Source: Agapanthus africanus (lineage: Eukaryota > Streptophyta > Magnoliopsida > Asparagales > Amaryllidaceae). From it: a stretch of 64,000 nt of DNA. The stretch's first letter is position 1; each line of letters opens with the position of its first letter. This document shows, one piece after another, positions 33,263 through 44,118 of this stretch. The notes beneath the pieces are model-generated. The model saw only the letters and a program-made list of their open reading frames with translations, did no database searches and was not told where the DNA came from. The DNA lies in contig CM057344.1 in NCBI GenBank assembly GCA_030015575.1, positions 187,877,044-187,941,043 on the forward strand, written 5' to 3'. The translations under genes and the position numbers were made by a program.

Positions 33263-35832
33263 AGAGGACAGGCAAGTATATAGTTACTGTCGGGAATCAG
33301 GATAATGGAAGAGGCGTTACTAGGAATACCAGTTAACCCCTTTTTGAAACATTTTCCTGTTTCAGTTTTACTGTGCGATATTAATTGAAAACTGTTTTCC
33401 CAATTGGAATCTAACTCCAGGGTATGTATTTACCAGATCAGTTTCTCACATCTGTATGTTATTACAGATGGTGAGTAAGAGTAAGATATTGGGAATTGGG
33501 TGATTAGATCCTCATTATATTAGAATTCGTTGTAATTGGTGATATTTGAGGAAATCATCTGGATTTTGCTGGATGGCAAATATTTGGTTTTGAATATCCG
33601 TTGTTATGCACCAATTTCAAACTGATATATCTGTACATTTATTTTATAAAAGTGAGATATAACTTTTTGATATTATGTCTGTGACATTTACCTATATCAG
33701 TTGGTGATTAGGTAAGGTGCATTCAACAACGGTGTAATTCTTCTTAACCATAGTACAGTTCTTCAACCTACGACGCACAGGATTTGAGTTATTGAACTCA
33801 GGGGACTTATACAAAGTATTGTATGTTGTCCAGTGTCCGTTAGGACAATGGGGTTAGTACTCGTACTATATTCTGTTTACTTGTGACTTCTCCAGTTCTG
33901 GACAAGTATTTCGTTGAAATGCATAGTCCAGATTTTGAGAAGTTATAGGTATAAGAATAAAGTAGAGAACCATTTATTAGAAGTGTCGGGATTCTTCGAA
34001 GTATTCGAAGATGTAGATACTTGTGTTTGGTATTCAGTTAATAGTAATGGTTTTGAGAACTTGCTTCTCTTTCAGGTTACTCATATATGGATGCACTCCT
34101 AGATGAGTAATACTGATTGTCCTCTTTCCATTTGGTTGATATGCACTGGAGACAGCTTCATGATTTTGAATCTGGTTCCAATTAAATTAGTGCCTTTGTT
34201 TCTATTTTAGATATATATATATATAATCAATTTATATCTTAACGATATTAAGGTATAGGGAGTTGTCCGGCTGATGCTTAAAACCAGAATCCGGATAAAC
34301 TCAAAGCACGTTTCAGTAATGGCTGTTTGTGGGTTATCCCGGGCTTTGGCGAGGGTTAACTTTCTACCATCAGGTAGATCAATATTTATATTGTTCTTGA
34401 CTCGCCACAGTTTTAATAAAATGGATTTTTTCAGAAAACAGAAGTGGGAGTATGGTAGAACTGGAAGTTATTCCAGAACCACAAACGATTACTGGAAATT
34501 TAATAGAACCTAAGGATTCAATTGGATTTGATGTTCCATTAGCCACTCCGCAGATTTGGTGGGTAACCTCAGCCACCCGAGAGGTACTTCGGTCTTCTCA
34601 GAGACGGTGACAGGGAGATTCTTGTTTACCCAGACTTGCCATTGCTGTTGTTTTAGACTATAAGACCCGGCAGGAGGATGAGTATAGTATCGTTCTAAAC
34701 TAGTTTTAGAAGTGCACGTATATATGACTCTGCCGGAAGGTTGTTGTAGTCGGTGGGAGCAGCGGAAGCATAGTAGGCAAGTAGCTTGTGTCTATTTATA
34801 GACTAAAGCAGGTATAGCGGAAATAGATCATCTATTTTTGATGTGACAGTCATAGGTTTTGACTTCATCAGAATAGGAGATGGATCTGGTAAGAAGGTAG
34901 TAGAGTGTGATTTCCGAAGATTCGGGATGACATGCACTTGATAGGAAGAGATATTCCTATACTACGATCGGTTATACTGTAGTTGTCACAAAGTTGTTTT
35001 CTCCACATAGGATATGGATATAATATCAGGTTTTCTGGTTACTAGATCTATGGTTTTAGATCTAGATTTGGGAAGTATCCTAATCTGGGTACTTTGATAT
35101 TAAATGGATGACTCCTGGCATGGTGGTGTACCTGCAAGTGATGGAGCCACCCTCTCTAAAGGTGTCTTACAGACTAAAGGGGAGAGGGATCTGCATGATT
35201 AGCATATCACTTGCTTCGGCAATTGAGTTAATCATGAAATGTCAAGTACCACACCAGATATTGCTTTTGCACTAGATGCAATAAGCAGATATATTAATCC
35301 AACTCTGGAGAAACATTGGGAAGCAGTTTATGAACATGAATGGATATTCTATGGATATGGTAACGGCAGCCTCCTTCAGGAGACGGTTATCATATCAGGC
35401 TTCCAAGGTGACATAGATGACGGAGTGACTGTCAGAGTTATAGTTTTTCCCTCTTTTGAGGGACAGTATGTTGTACAGGTGGTCCGAGCGGATACTGAGG
35501 AAAGGCATGGCGCGGGATACTGATTAAATTCAGTAGACGATACAGGCTAAGAAGTTTGCTGGATTTGGAGTTCATTTGTGAACTGGGTCCTATCAGATAT
35601 CCAAACAAATTCTAAGACAAATATTGCTCATTTCGGGAGATAGTTTTCTCCATGAAGTTGAGATTAAGAGAGATACAGAAAGAAACATTGGAGCGGATCC
35701 ACTCACTGAGGCTATTTCTCGAACGCAATCATTTTTCGCAAACGGGCTTTGCGAAGCTGATTAGTAGAGAAGTTGGGTGTTCGGTATCACACGGGCTGTG
35801 AGTATGCGACATCACAAAAATTGGCCTTAAGT
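33263..35832 (+). pseudogene. Element A pol remnant, eroded
   Basis: Copia integrase, RT and RNase H order can be traced only in pieces. GTTGTCCGGCTGATGC near 34262 matches the integrase C-terminal CPAYVK region. GGTGGGAGCAGCGGAAGCA near 34755 matches GSSGKVC of RT. The YVDD site near 34930 is destroyed. The SSTTPDIAFALDAISRY and EKHWEAVYE residues at 35239-35523 match the C-terminal CTRPDVAYALSVVSRY segment. Stops and gaps occur throughout. The pattern of changes resembles F. Confidence 0.75.
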
Positions 35833-35845
35833 GCAAGTGGGAGAT
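35833..35845 (+). other. Polypurine tract of element A
   Basis: GCAAGTGGGAGAT directly precedes the 3' LTR start TGTTGGC. Confidence 0.88.
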
Positions 35846-37835
35846 TGTTGGCTATAGTGCCCTCAAGGCAATTATCATAGTCACGGACTTATGATTATGA
35901 TGATTGAGTGAGGACCTATACCGATAAAACAGTCTTACTCAAGATGATAGTATGCTATCTGGTTTGCCTTTATCATCATGTACATGTTGATAGAGCCCAT
36001 AGGATTCTTTGCTTGACTGCCAGTATTATGATGGCGTTCATATATGTGGGAGCTGGAGTCTATAAACACATCCTTAAATGTCCCTAGTCGTAGGAGTATC
36101 GAGACCAGGCATCGATACTCCAGTGTAGACTAGTGTATACTGATCGAGACCCCGACGAGGGGCGGTGGCCAGGTCTCACAAGCCATTGGTGTTAGTTTGT
36201 TCACCTAAGATAGTATGCAGGTGCTCATTGGGTTATGAGTACACTGGACGGACTCGCCGGGAACCTGCTAGTTGGTATTATACCTATTGTCAAATAGCAG
36301 TTCCCAGGTGACATGTGTACAGGTTAGTCTGTCGACCCGAGATCGTCATTTGTCTCGTGTGAGTTCCCACTGTGCTTTGATTACTAACCTACCATGGCTC
36401 AAAGGATTCGTGCAAACAGGTTTTAGTTGGGTATAGTCCCGAGCCACATGGAGGCAGTGATCGGATCGTCGGGGATTCGTCTCTCCCGGTATTGGGGGTT
36501 GATGTCGCATTGTGTACGGGTGGCCATCACCAGAAATCCATGGCCATGGTGAACGAGAATTACCGATCCAGGATCGATAGTTTCTCAGGTGGTGATGGGT
36601 TACATGCTGACACTAAATATTGCGTTGTTAGGGGTCTGCACGGATATTGTCATTGTAAGGCTCAGTAGGGGTTCTGCATGAGTTTGCTCGTCGGCCTCCC
36701 TTTCGCTCAATACCTGGGTAGCCATTACGTACAGCTAGTGCCGCTGACGTGCTTGTAGTTAAACCCACTGCCAGCGTATTGACGAGTCTTTAGAGTCCCA
36801 CACAGAGGGTTTTCACGGTTCATGCGATATGGTGTACATGACGTATGTTGATACATACAGGTGTCCGATTAAATATGTGCACTTGCTGCGTAGACTTTGA
36901 TCGGACGGTTGATAATACTCGCGGCTTAAGATTAAACCGGATTATTAAATCGGATTTTGATTTAATAATTTATATATGTATTTGTATATACGTATTCTAG
37001 TATTATTGTTCGCTATTCGTTTTCTCTCTTGGCTATTCATATTTTTGTACGAATACGCGTATATGTATTTCAGTACATGTACCGGGAAGTATTCCGTATT
37101 TTCTACGGAATAGCTTCTAGAAGGTGCCACATCATTTATATGAATTTCCATTTTTTGGAAATTCATTTGACTCACAAATGAGGTGGAAGTGTGAGGTGGA
37201 AAGTGCATAGTGTTAAGCATGGTTTTGGGCATGTAGCAAAGTATGGTTGGTATTAATTTATTGTAAAAGGAAAATTGAAAGTTTTTGATGGGAGAGAGAG
37301 AAGGGGCCGGCCAAGACTTGGGAGAGGGGATTCAATTTCATTTGGTTTTTACATGATTGCATTACACTTGCTAGCTCACTCTCTCACTCTCTCATGCCAC
37401 CAAAAAGACTTAGCCATTTTTCCTTGTTCATGCCAAAAGCTTTCACCTCCTTCATCTTCTTCTTGAGTTTCTAATTGAGCTCAAGGGTAGAGAGAAATAC
37501 ATAGTGACACACTACTACACCTCGACTCTCCATAGCTAGCGACTTTGGAGCGTCGGTTACCTCGTTCATCGAGGTTGGAGCTTGCGCCGTTTTCCTCGGG
37601 TGGATCATCGGAGATGGAGGAAGACCGGCGACCAAACCACATCAAGGAGCCGCTAGGAGGTTGGAATGAAGACCGAAGGACACGGATCAACTCGGTATAA
37701 CGATTCTAACTCTTAGTTAATTTGCTAGTTTAGGGTTTAAGGTCGATCCGGGATTCGGGTAACGGTAGCGCCGGTTTCAGAAATTTTTGTTCCGCATTTT
37801 GGCCGCGTTTCGACGGCCAGGGCGTTGCCGGGACA
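35846..37835 (+). repeat. 3' LTR of element A (about 1,990 bp)
   Basis: It starts TGTTGGCTATAGTGCCCTCA and most likely ends GCCGGGACA at 37835. The first half follows the F LTR closely and the central GGGATTCGTCTCTCCCGGTAT is shared with C, E and G. The right end touches element B without an intervening sequence, so the exact last base could be 37835 or 37840. No TSD can be read because A's other end is outside the window. Confidence 0.85.
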
Positions 37836-37855
37836 CAACAAATCTCCCACTTGCA

Positions 37856-39867
37856 CTAAGGCCAGTTATTGGCGTATCTCATACCCAATATCTCAAAAAG
37901 TCGCTCATGCTGCGGCTGAGGTAAAGCCTTGGTGAGTGGATCCGCGGTGTTATTCTTTGTATCTACTCTCTGAATCTCGATCTCGCGGTGATCAACTATC
38001 TTCCGGATCAAATGATATCGCCTCAGGATGTGTCTGGACCGCTGATGGGACCTGAGCTCCTTGGCTAACGCCATAGCCCCATTATTATCACAATACAATG
38101 GTATTGGATCAATAATGGTTGGAACTACTCCTAGCTCCAAGACGAACTTCCTCATCCAGATTGCTTCCGTTGCGGCACCATTTGCAGTAATGTACTCAGC
38201 TTCCATCGTGGAGTCTGCAACGGTATCCTATTTGGAACTCTTCCAACTCACCGCCCCTTCATTGAGGGTAAATACAAACCCAGAGATAGATTTGTTTTCA
38301 TCCTTATCACTCTAGAAGCTCGAATCGGTAAAGGCTTCCATTTGGAGATCTCCGTTACCATACACCAAGAACAATTCTTTAGTCCTTCTCAAGTAGTTAA
38401 GAATGTTCTTCACAGCTATCCAGTGATTCTCCCCTGGGTTGGACCGATACCTGCTTACTACACCTAGTGCATAAGCTACATCAGGGCGTGTACATAACAT
38501 CGCATACATTATAGATCCTACAGCTGAAGCATAGGGTATAATGCTCATGCGAGCACTCTCTTCATCAGTCTTTGGGCAAAAGTCCTTGGAAAGAGTGACT
38601 CCATGGCAAGCGGGTAAGGCACCCCGCTTGGAGTCTTCCATACTAAACCTCTTTAGGATGGTGTTGATGTACCTGGTTTGGGACAATCCCAACAACCTTT
38701 TGGATCTATCCCTATAGATCCGAATGCCCAATATGTACGTGGCATCACCCAGGTCCTTTGTGATAAGAATAATTTGACCGACTGCAGCATAGGAATGTCA
38801 TTTCCTATCAGAAGAATGTCATCCACGTACAATACGAGGAATGTGACAGCTCTCCCTACAGCCTTCTTATAAACACAAGGTTCATCTGGATTTTTGATGA
38901 AATCAAACTCTTTGATAACATCATCAAAACAAATGTTCCAACTCCGTGATACCTGCTTTAATTCATAAATGGATTTAAGCAATCTACACACTTTCCCGCT
39001 GCTCCCACTGTCAACGAAGCCCTCTGGTTGATCCATATAAACGCATTCTTCTAAATCACCATTTAGAAATGCAGTTTTAACATCTATCTGCCAGATTTCA
39101 TAGTCGTAGTTAGCAGCAATAGCAAGTAGGATCCGAATGGATTTAAGCATGGCTACGGAAGAAAAAGTTTCGTCATAGTCCAGACCCGGTCTTTGATGAA
39201 ATCCTTTCACCACAAATCTTACTTTATAGGTCTCCACCTGCCCATCTACACCAATCTTTCTTATAAAGATCCATTTGCACCCCACGGGTTTTACCCCAGG
39301 GGGTACAATGTCCAAAGTCCATACTTTGTTGGTGTACATAGACTCCATTTCAGATCTCATGGCATCCAGCCACTTCACAGAGTCTCCACTCCTGATAGCT
39401 TGCTGAAAACTGGTAGGATTATCATCATCCATGATGCAATCTTCTCTATCACCATCAATGAGGAAACCGTAGTACCTCTCCGGTAGGCAAGAAGTCCTAC
39501 CAGATCTACGGAGTGGTTGAGATTCATTTGTTTCTGTTGCAACAGCCGGTTCAACCAAGTCGTCATTTGTAACTTGTGTTTCTAGAACTTCTTCTAGGTC
39601 TACCACATTTCCATCTGTATCATTTGTAAAAAATTCTTTTTCTAAAAATGTGGCGAGCTGAGAAACAAACACCTTTTGTTCCTCCTTGTGGTAGAATAGA
39701 TATCCATAGGAATTATTTGGATACCCCACAAAATTACACATGAGTGACCGTGTCTCGAGTTTATCCGGATTTTGCTTTTTGACATAGGCCGGACAACCCT
39801 AAATCTTAACTCATTTAAGAGATGGTCTCTTCCCATGCTATATCTGATATGGCGTGGTAGACACGGT
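37856..39867 (-). pseudogene. Element B pol, integrase end to RNase H (broken)
   Basis: The RT is easily recognised: GCKWIFIRKIGVDGQVETYK, WQIDVKTAFLNGDLEE, FLVLYVDDILLIGND. Compared with G, 14 bp are missing near 38756-38760, between two copies of CTTT, which shifts the frame. RNase H resumes (GIRIYRDRSKRLLGLSQ, TDSSF, DSTMEAEYI-like) with TAG stops near 38309 and 38229. The final part ends MRYANNWP at 37858-37856. The integrase end near 39800-39850 has three more stops. RT copies element RNA into DNA, and this one cannot be made. Confidence 0.9.
39863..39867. repeat. Target-site duplication of element C (acggt; second copy 60824-60828)
   Basis: acggt flanks both ends of C, and B's sequence continues across it. 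Confidence 0.95.
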
Positions 39868-42014
39868 TGTTAGTGTATATGCCCTAGAGGCCATTACTGT
39901 ATCATACTAATTTGTATATTACTTAATGGAAGCTTGGGATATTCACCTTGTATATACAATCTTGCTCAAAATAGTAGTATGCTACTTAGTTTGTTTCTAC
40001 TTCAATGTGTACATGTGTTTATTTTAGTATATCGCCTATACACATTAGTGGAGCCCTTAGGATCTTTGCTTGATTACCAGCGTTGTGATGGCAGTCACAC
40101 TAGTGGGGCTGGGTAATCTATAAGCACATCCTTATGCAGGTCCCTGGTCACAGGACTATCGAGACAGGGCATCGATACTCCGGAGTAGACTAGCGCATGC
40201 GCTTCTCATCCCAGTGTGGGAGACGGTCTGTCCCACAGCCGTCGGTACGTCATACTTGAGATAGTATGCGGGTGCTCGTTGGGTTATGAGTACACTGGAC
40301 AGGACTCGTCGGGAACTGACTAGTTGGTATTATGCGTATCGTCAGTTATCAGTTCCCAGGTGACATGAGTACAGCTTAGTCCGCTGACTTGACACTGTCA
40401 CTTCGCCTCAAGTGTGTTCCCACTGTACTTTGATTACTACCCTACCACGGCTCAAAGGAGTCGTGCAAACAGGTGGTAGTTGGGTGCAGTCCCGAAGCAC
40501 TTGGAGGCAGTGACGGTTAGACAGGATTCGTCTCTCCCGGTATTGAGGGTTGACATCGCGCTGTATCTAGGAGAGCCATTACACGAGTAGTCCCAGGCTA
40601 GGGCAATCGAGATATACCGGTAGGCTTCCAGTGTTATCTCAGGGTGTTTTGGGCTTCACTCCGACACGACTTGTACCGCTATTGGGGGACTGACGTTTAC
40701 CGCCCCCTAGGCCCGCCATGCGATGTATCAGACGAACAGACCGGACTGTACGGAGAATGTCACATTCAGGCTCAGTAGGAGTTCAGATGGGTTTCACCTC
40801 GTCAGTCTTCTTGTCGGCATCTACCTGGGGACCGTTACGCACAGCTAGTGCCGCTTGCGGTCTGTGGTTAAACCCACTGCCAGCGTAGTGTCGAGTCTTT
40901 AGAGTCCCACACAGAAAGCTATTCGCCTTTAGGCAAAAGAGTAGAGATCGCATGGTTTTGTGGCAGGTCGCATGGTTTTGCGACAGGGTTCGGTCACATC
41001 CGTGCACTTATGCACGTACAGTGTCCGGACAGTTATCACTAGCGGGCTTTGGTTTAAGCCAGATCCTAGTGTACGTTTTGGGATTGGATTTATCCAGTAT
41101 GTATTCGTGTTCCTCGGAACGCGGATGCGGGTGTGTATGCACAGTTGACGGAGAGACAGAGGCAGAGGATTCTCATTAGGGTTGTTGACCGTTGACTGTT
41201 GACTATTGACTTTTTGGTCAACCCTAATGAGAATATGATATATGATTAACAATAATATTAATTAAGTATTGTGGTGACATGGTTGTTGAGGGGTTGACTT
41301 TGTTGACTTGTTGACTTTGTTGACCGGTTGACTAGGTTGGACTAGTTGACCATCATGATGACAATGGCTATCATTTCATGGCAAAGACTTTTTACTTGCT
41401 TGTTTCTTTTGTGAGAAATGAGTGCATGAAATGATTTAGCCATTTTGACTTGAACCATTTTACACAATACTTGATTATTATTTTTGTGATGATGGTTTTG
41501 GATTATGAGAGCCAAGAGAGAAAAGTCTTCTCTCATTCTATCATTCTCATTCTCTCTCTTGTTCTTGAGCTCTCATCTCCTCCTCTTGCTCTCCCTCTCT
41601 TGACTCTATGGTTCACTTGTCTCATGAGTTGAGAACCAAGAACCATAGATAAAATCCCATACAAACTCTTCTCTACTCACTCTAGTTCACAAGGTTTAGC
41701 AAACCGAGTGAACTAGTTTCTTCAAAGTTCAAAGAAGGAGCCAAAGGTTGAAGCTTTCAGGTGGATCTATCTTCGGCGCAAGGAGACGACGGGGAGAAGC
41801 CGATTCGGACGACCATCGAAGCTTGAAGACGAAGGAGTTCGAGAAAAAGATAGGTATAACCCCCTGACCGAGTAGTTAGCAACTCGTAGTTAGGTTGTTA
41901 GTTAGATGTTTAACAAAGATCCGGGTTTTGAGTCCATGTTACCACCTCTAGAAAATTGTTTTCCACCAAATTCCGCATGCCCGAAAGTACCGGTAGAGGT
42001 AGCATGGACTTACA
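39868..42014 (+). repeat. 5' LTR of element C (2,147 bp)
   Basis: It starts TGTTAGTGTATATGCCCTAG and ends GGACTTACA. Equal in length to 58677-60823, with visible differences mostly C/T and A/G. It includes a TTGAC-rich cluster (41184-41351), a small hairpin CACGGCTC with GAGTCGTG (40446-40465), and a pyrimidine-rich stretch at about 41525-41605. Confidence 0.96.
41184..41351 (+). promoter_or_regulatory. W-box (TTGAC[C/T]) cluster in the C LTR
   Basis: I count eleven TTGAC cores followed by C or T in about 170 bp, ten on the plus strand and one on the minus. The first group lies in the loop and arms of an inverted repeat (41169-41190 with 41216-41234). WRKY transcription factors bind this core. 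The same cluster is in the other LTR at about 59993-60160. Confidence 0.7.
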
Positions 42015-42015
42015 G

Positions 42016-42028
42016 TGGTATCAGAGCC
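42016..42028 (+). other. Primer-binding site of element C
   Basis: TGGTATCAGAGCC lies one base after the 5' LTR and matches initiator methionine tRNA. Confidence 0.94.
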
Positions 42029-42222
42029 TAGTTAAACTCTATCTAACATGTTAGCAAAGTAGCTAGAAGATCGATCAAAGAAAAAGTCCCGAAATGAACC
42101 CCGATATCATGCTTGCTGTCGAATTTTTCCTCTGTTCCAAAAATGATAAATCATACTTTAAAATTCGGCTCAGGATTTTTATAACAAACTGACAAAATTT
42201 CGTCCACTGAACCGATCAAAGC

Positions 42223-42282
42223 GCCGCTGAAACGCGGTGGGAGCGTGCTCCCGTCGCGGTTCCGCGGCCGAGTTGACTCGGC
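42223..42282 (+). other. GC-rich stem-loops near the PBS (element C)
   Basis: Arms 42223-42243 and 42248-42268 pair at 19 of 21 positions (two G-U). A second perfect hairpin, GCCGAGT with ACTCGGC, occupies 42267-42282. The distance from the PBS is about 195 nt, as in E, F and G. Confidence 0.8.
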
Positions 42283-43038
42283 AGTGGGAAATTTTGGTTG
42301 CAGTTTGTTCAGTGGGGTATTTTGGGAATTTTGGAATATGTTTTTTCAGCCCAGATTTTCCAAAACGAAAATTTTGTGTTTGGGGCCTATAAATCCGTAT
42401 TTTTGATTGAACTTCTAAAAGACTTTAGCTGACGGGTTTTTCTGTAATGTGATATTTGTATTGAACGTCTGCTAATCGCTATATATCGATTAGTGGGGGT
42501 TATACAAATCTGTGATCTGTAATGTTATTGGAATGTGTATATGAATTCATTGGATTGTCGCGGGTGAATAGCCGGGGTTGTGAGACGAGAGTTTTCTTTT
42601 CTTTCAATTCATGTAAATTTGTAAATTGATATAATAATTATTTGTATGGCCGCACAACCGGGTCGGGGTTGTAGCCGTCATTGTATAATTTCTTTTTACT
42701 GTTTTTGCTCCTAGGATAGACCCATGGAGGGGGTGCACAAACTACCGGGTATGCCGAAGTGCCGAGTGGCCTACTCACGGAGTTGAAGGAGGTTGCTTCG
42801 CTTCGGGTACTTGGCGGGTAGTTTGCCGCACCCGTAGGGGTCTTGGGTGGGGTATTGGCTACTCACCGCGACCGTGTAATCTGCTTTTCATTACAGGCTC
42901 GTACGAATTGCGGGTTCCTAGTATATCCAATGTGTTCATCTGTGATCTGAAATGATTATCATTGCAATATATCTATATATGATATTATTTAGGCGTTGCT
43001 TATGTTTTACAGCCGCGCTAGCCCAGCCCCCGCTCTGT

Positions 43039-43059
43039 CGTTAGTTAAGTAACCTAACG
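43039..43059 (+). other. Conserved CGTTAG leader hairpin (element C)
   Basis: The arms 43039-43044 and 43054-43059 and the 9-nt loop are the same as in A. Flanking CGCTAGCCCAG and GTGGCGAATGCG are shared. Confidence 0.65.
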
Positions 43060-43406
43060 GGTAATGACGGGGCCCCGTGGCGAATGCGAATGGCATAAGC
43101 GTACGTCATATTTTGGTTGTTTTCTGCAATGGTAGGATTAAATGATAGGACGCATTAAAAGAACTAATGCAAGAATATCACGCATTAAAAGAACTAATGC
43201 AAGAAAATAAACCAAGTTAAAATCGTTGGAACACTTTCGGAAAACCACTCGGTTCTTTTCAAAACTAACTTTTAAATGCGGAGCTTGAGCCACTCTTTTT
43301 AAAAGCTATCTCGTTCCATCGATTATATCAAGTTCACTACGTTCACGGTTTTGCCAAAACCATTCGTAGCCCTCCATCATTTCAGTTAAATATTCGGTAT
43401 TATTCA

Positions 43407-43621
43407 AGCTATGTATTTTGACCTCACGCCAAGGCACAGTGATTGGTAGCTGCCGGATATTTATCTGTTGCATAGATAGAATGCGTTGGTTTGGGACAGC
43501 CGTACTACCATTTTGGCCTACGTCAAGGGTAGGTACGGGTGGATTCAAATTAACCTGGATAATGATGGGAAGAACTTGACATGTGACTTATGACATTTTG
43601 ACCTCACGCCAAGGTCATAAG
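43407..43621 (+). other. Three-hairpin array in the leader (element C)
   Basis: The first hairpin (43409-43440) is weak. The second has CCGTAC 43500-43505 with GTACGG 43533-43538, and the third CTTATGAC 43587-43594 with GTCATAAG 43614-43621, both perfect. TTTTGACCTCACGCCAAGG is identical in the first and third loops, and the second carries TTTTGGCCTACGTCAAGG. Confidence 0.72.
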
Positions 43622-43862
43622 AGCATGGGGCAAAAATCCACATCGGGAGTTTCAAAAGAACTGAAACTTGCTAGTGTTGCATACCATTTGGAGTGTGATG
43701 ATTCTGGTAGGATTCCTTCAGTTTCGTCACGCGATGATATTTGGATCCCGATCCTACTATGAGTATATGCTACTCCTCGGGAAATTTCTCACTAAACGAT
43801 CAATGCTATAAACCTAGTAGGTGTCTAGAAAGATGTTAGCGGGGCTACGCCCCCAGGGAAAA

Positions 43863-43907
43863 GAGGTTATTTAATTAAGGAACTTCGCAAAAGCGTTGGA
43901 AAACCTC
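43863..43907 (+). other. Two-tier stem before gag (element C)
   Basis: Outer arms GAGGTT 43863-43868 and AACCTC 43902-43907 enclose CGC-AAAA-GCG (43886-43895). The outer arms are the same as in B, E and G. The inner loop here is AAAA, not GNRA. Confidence 0.6.
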
Positions 43908-44078
43908 CCTCGAAGTACCGACACTGGCCTGGCTGAACGGCTAAGCAAGTATTGTACGGTGAGATTGATCCTGACTAATTCTTCCTTTTTGGTTTGAGGA
44001 GGGATTCGAGAAACAGTGGGAGCCATCCTGTTTTAGACAAATTAAAAACCATTCTAAAACTTGCAAGAGCATCAAGCT

Positions 44079-44106
44079 GAGTGTTTCTTCTCTCTCCTAA
44101 TTGCAG
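44079..44106 (+). promoter_or_regulatory. Likely 3' splice acceptor before C gag
   Basis: TTTCTTCTCTCTCCTAATTG is followed by CAG at 44104-44106, 12 bases before the gag ATG at 44119. The pyrimidine tract and AG are kept in B, E, F and G. Confidence 0.5.
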
Positions 44107-44118
44107 CGACCAATCGAC

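Larger units (their letters stand above)
1..37835 (+). mobile_element. Element A: non-autonomous BARE/Angela-like Ty1/copia retrotransposon, 5' LTR outside window
   Basis: This is the outermost element on the left. Its leader fills 1-1420, stops at the gypsy insertion H, and resumes at 32129. After it come a 407-bp duplicated segment, an eroded pol, a polypurine tract at 35833-35845 and a 3' LTR from 35846. Continuity across H is shown by the repeated 5 bp gtttc and by comparison with element C, where the same leader stretch (about 43630-43700) is uninterrupted. The 5' LTR and PBS lie before base 1. No intact reading frame remains, so the element could move only with proteins supplied in trans. 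The BARE/Angela label rests on the LTR start, the polypurine tract and homology to B, C, E and G. Confidence 0.85.
42029..44118 (+). other. Leader of element C
   Basis: About 2.1 kb, non-coding. In order it holds a GC-rich stem (42223-42268), leader repeat I as a single copy (about 42715-42850), the CGTTAG hairpin block (43039-43059), a 30-bp direct repeat (about 43150-43204), the three-hairpin array (43407-43621), the two-tier GNRA-like stem (43863-43907) and a splice-acceptor-like site. Leader repeat II is absent. Confidence 0.85.

Noticed and set aside
35846..37835. Host gene fragment within A's 3' LTR (frames at 36945-37232, 37275-37466, 37481-37690)
   Set aside because: The region follows the LTR layout of C and F, and the frames have no conserved domains.
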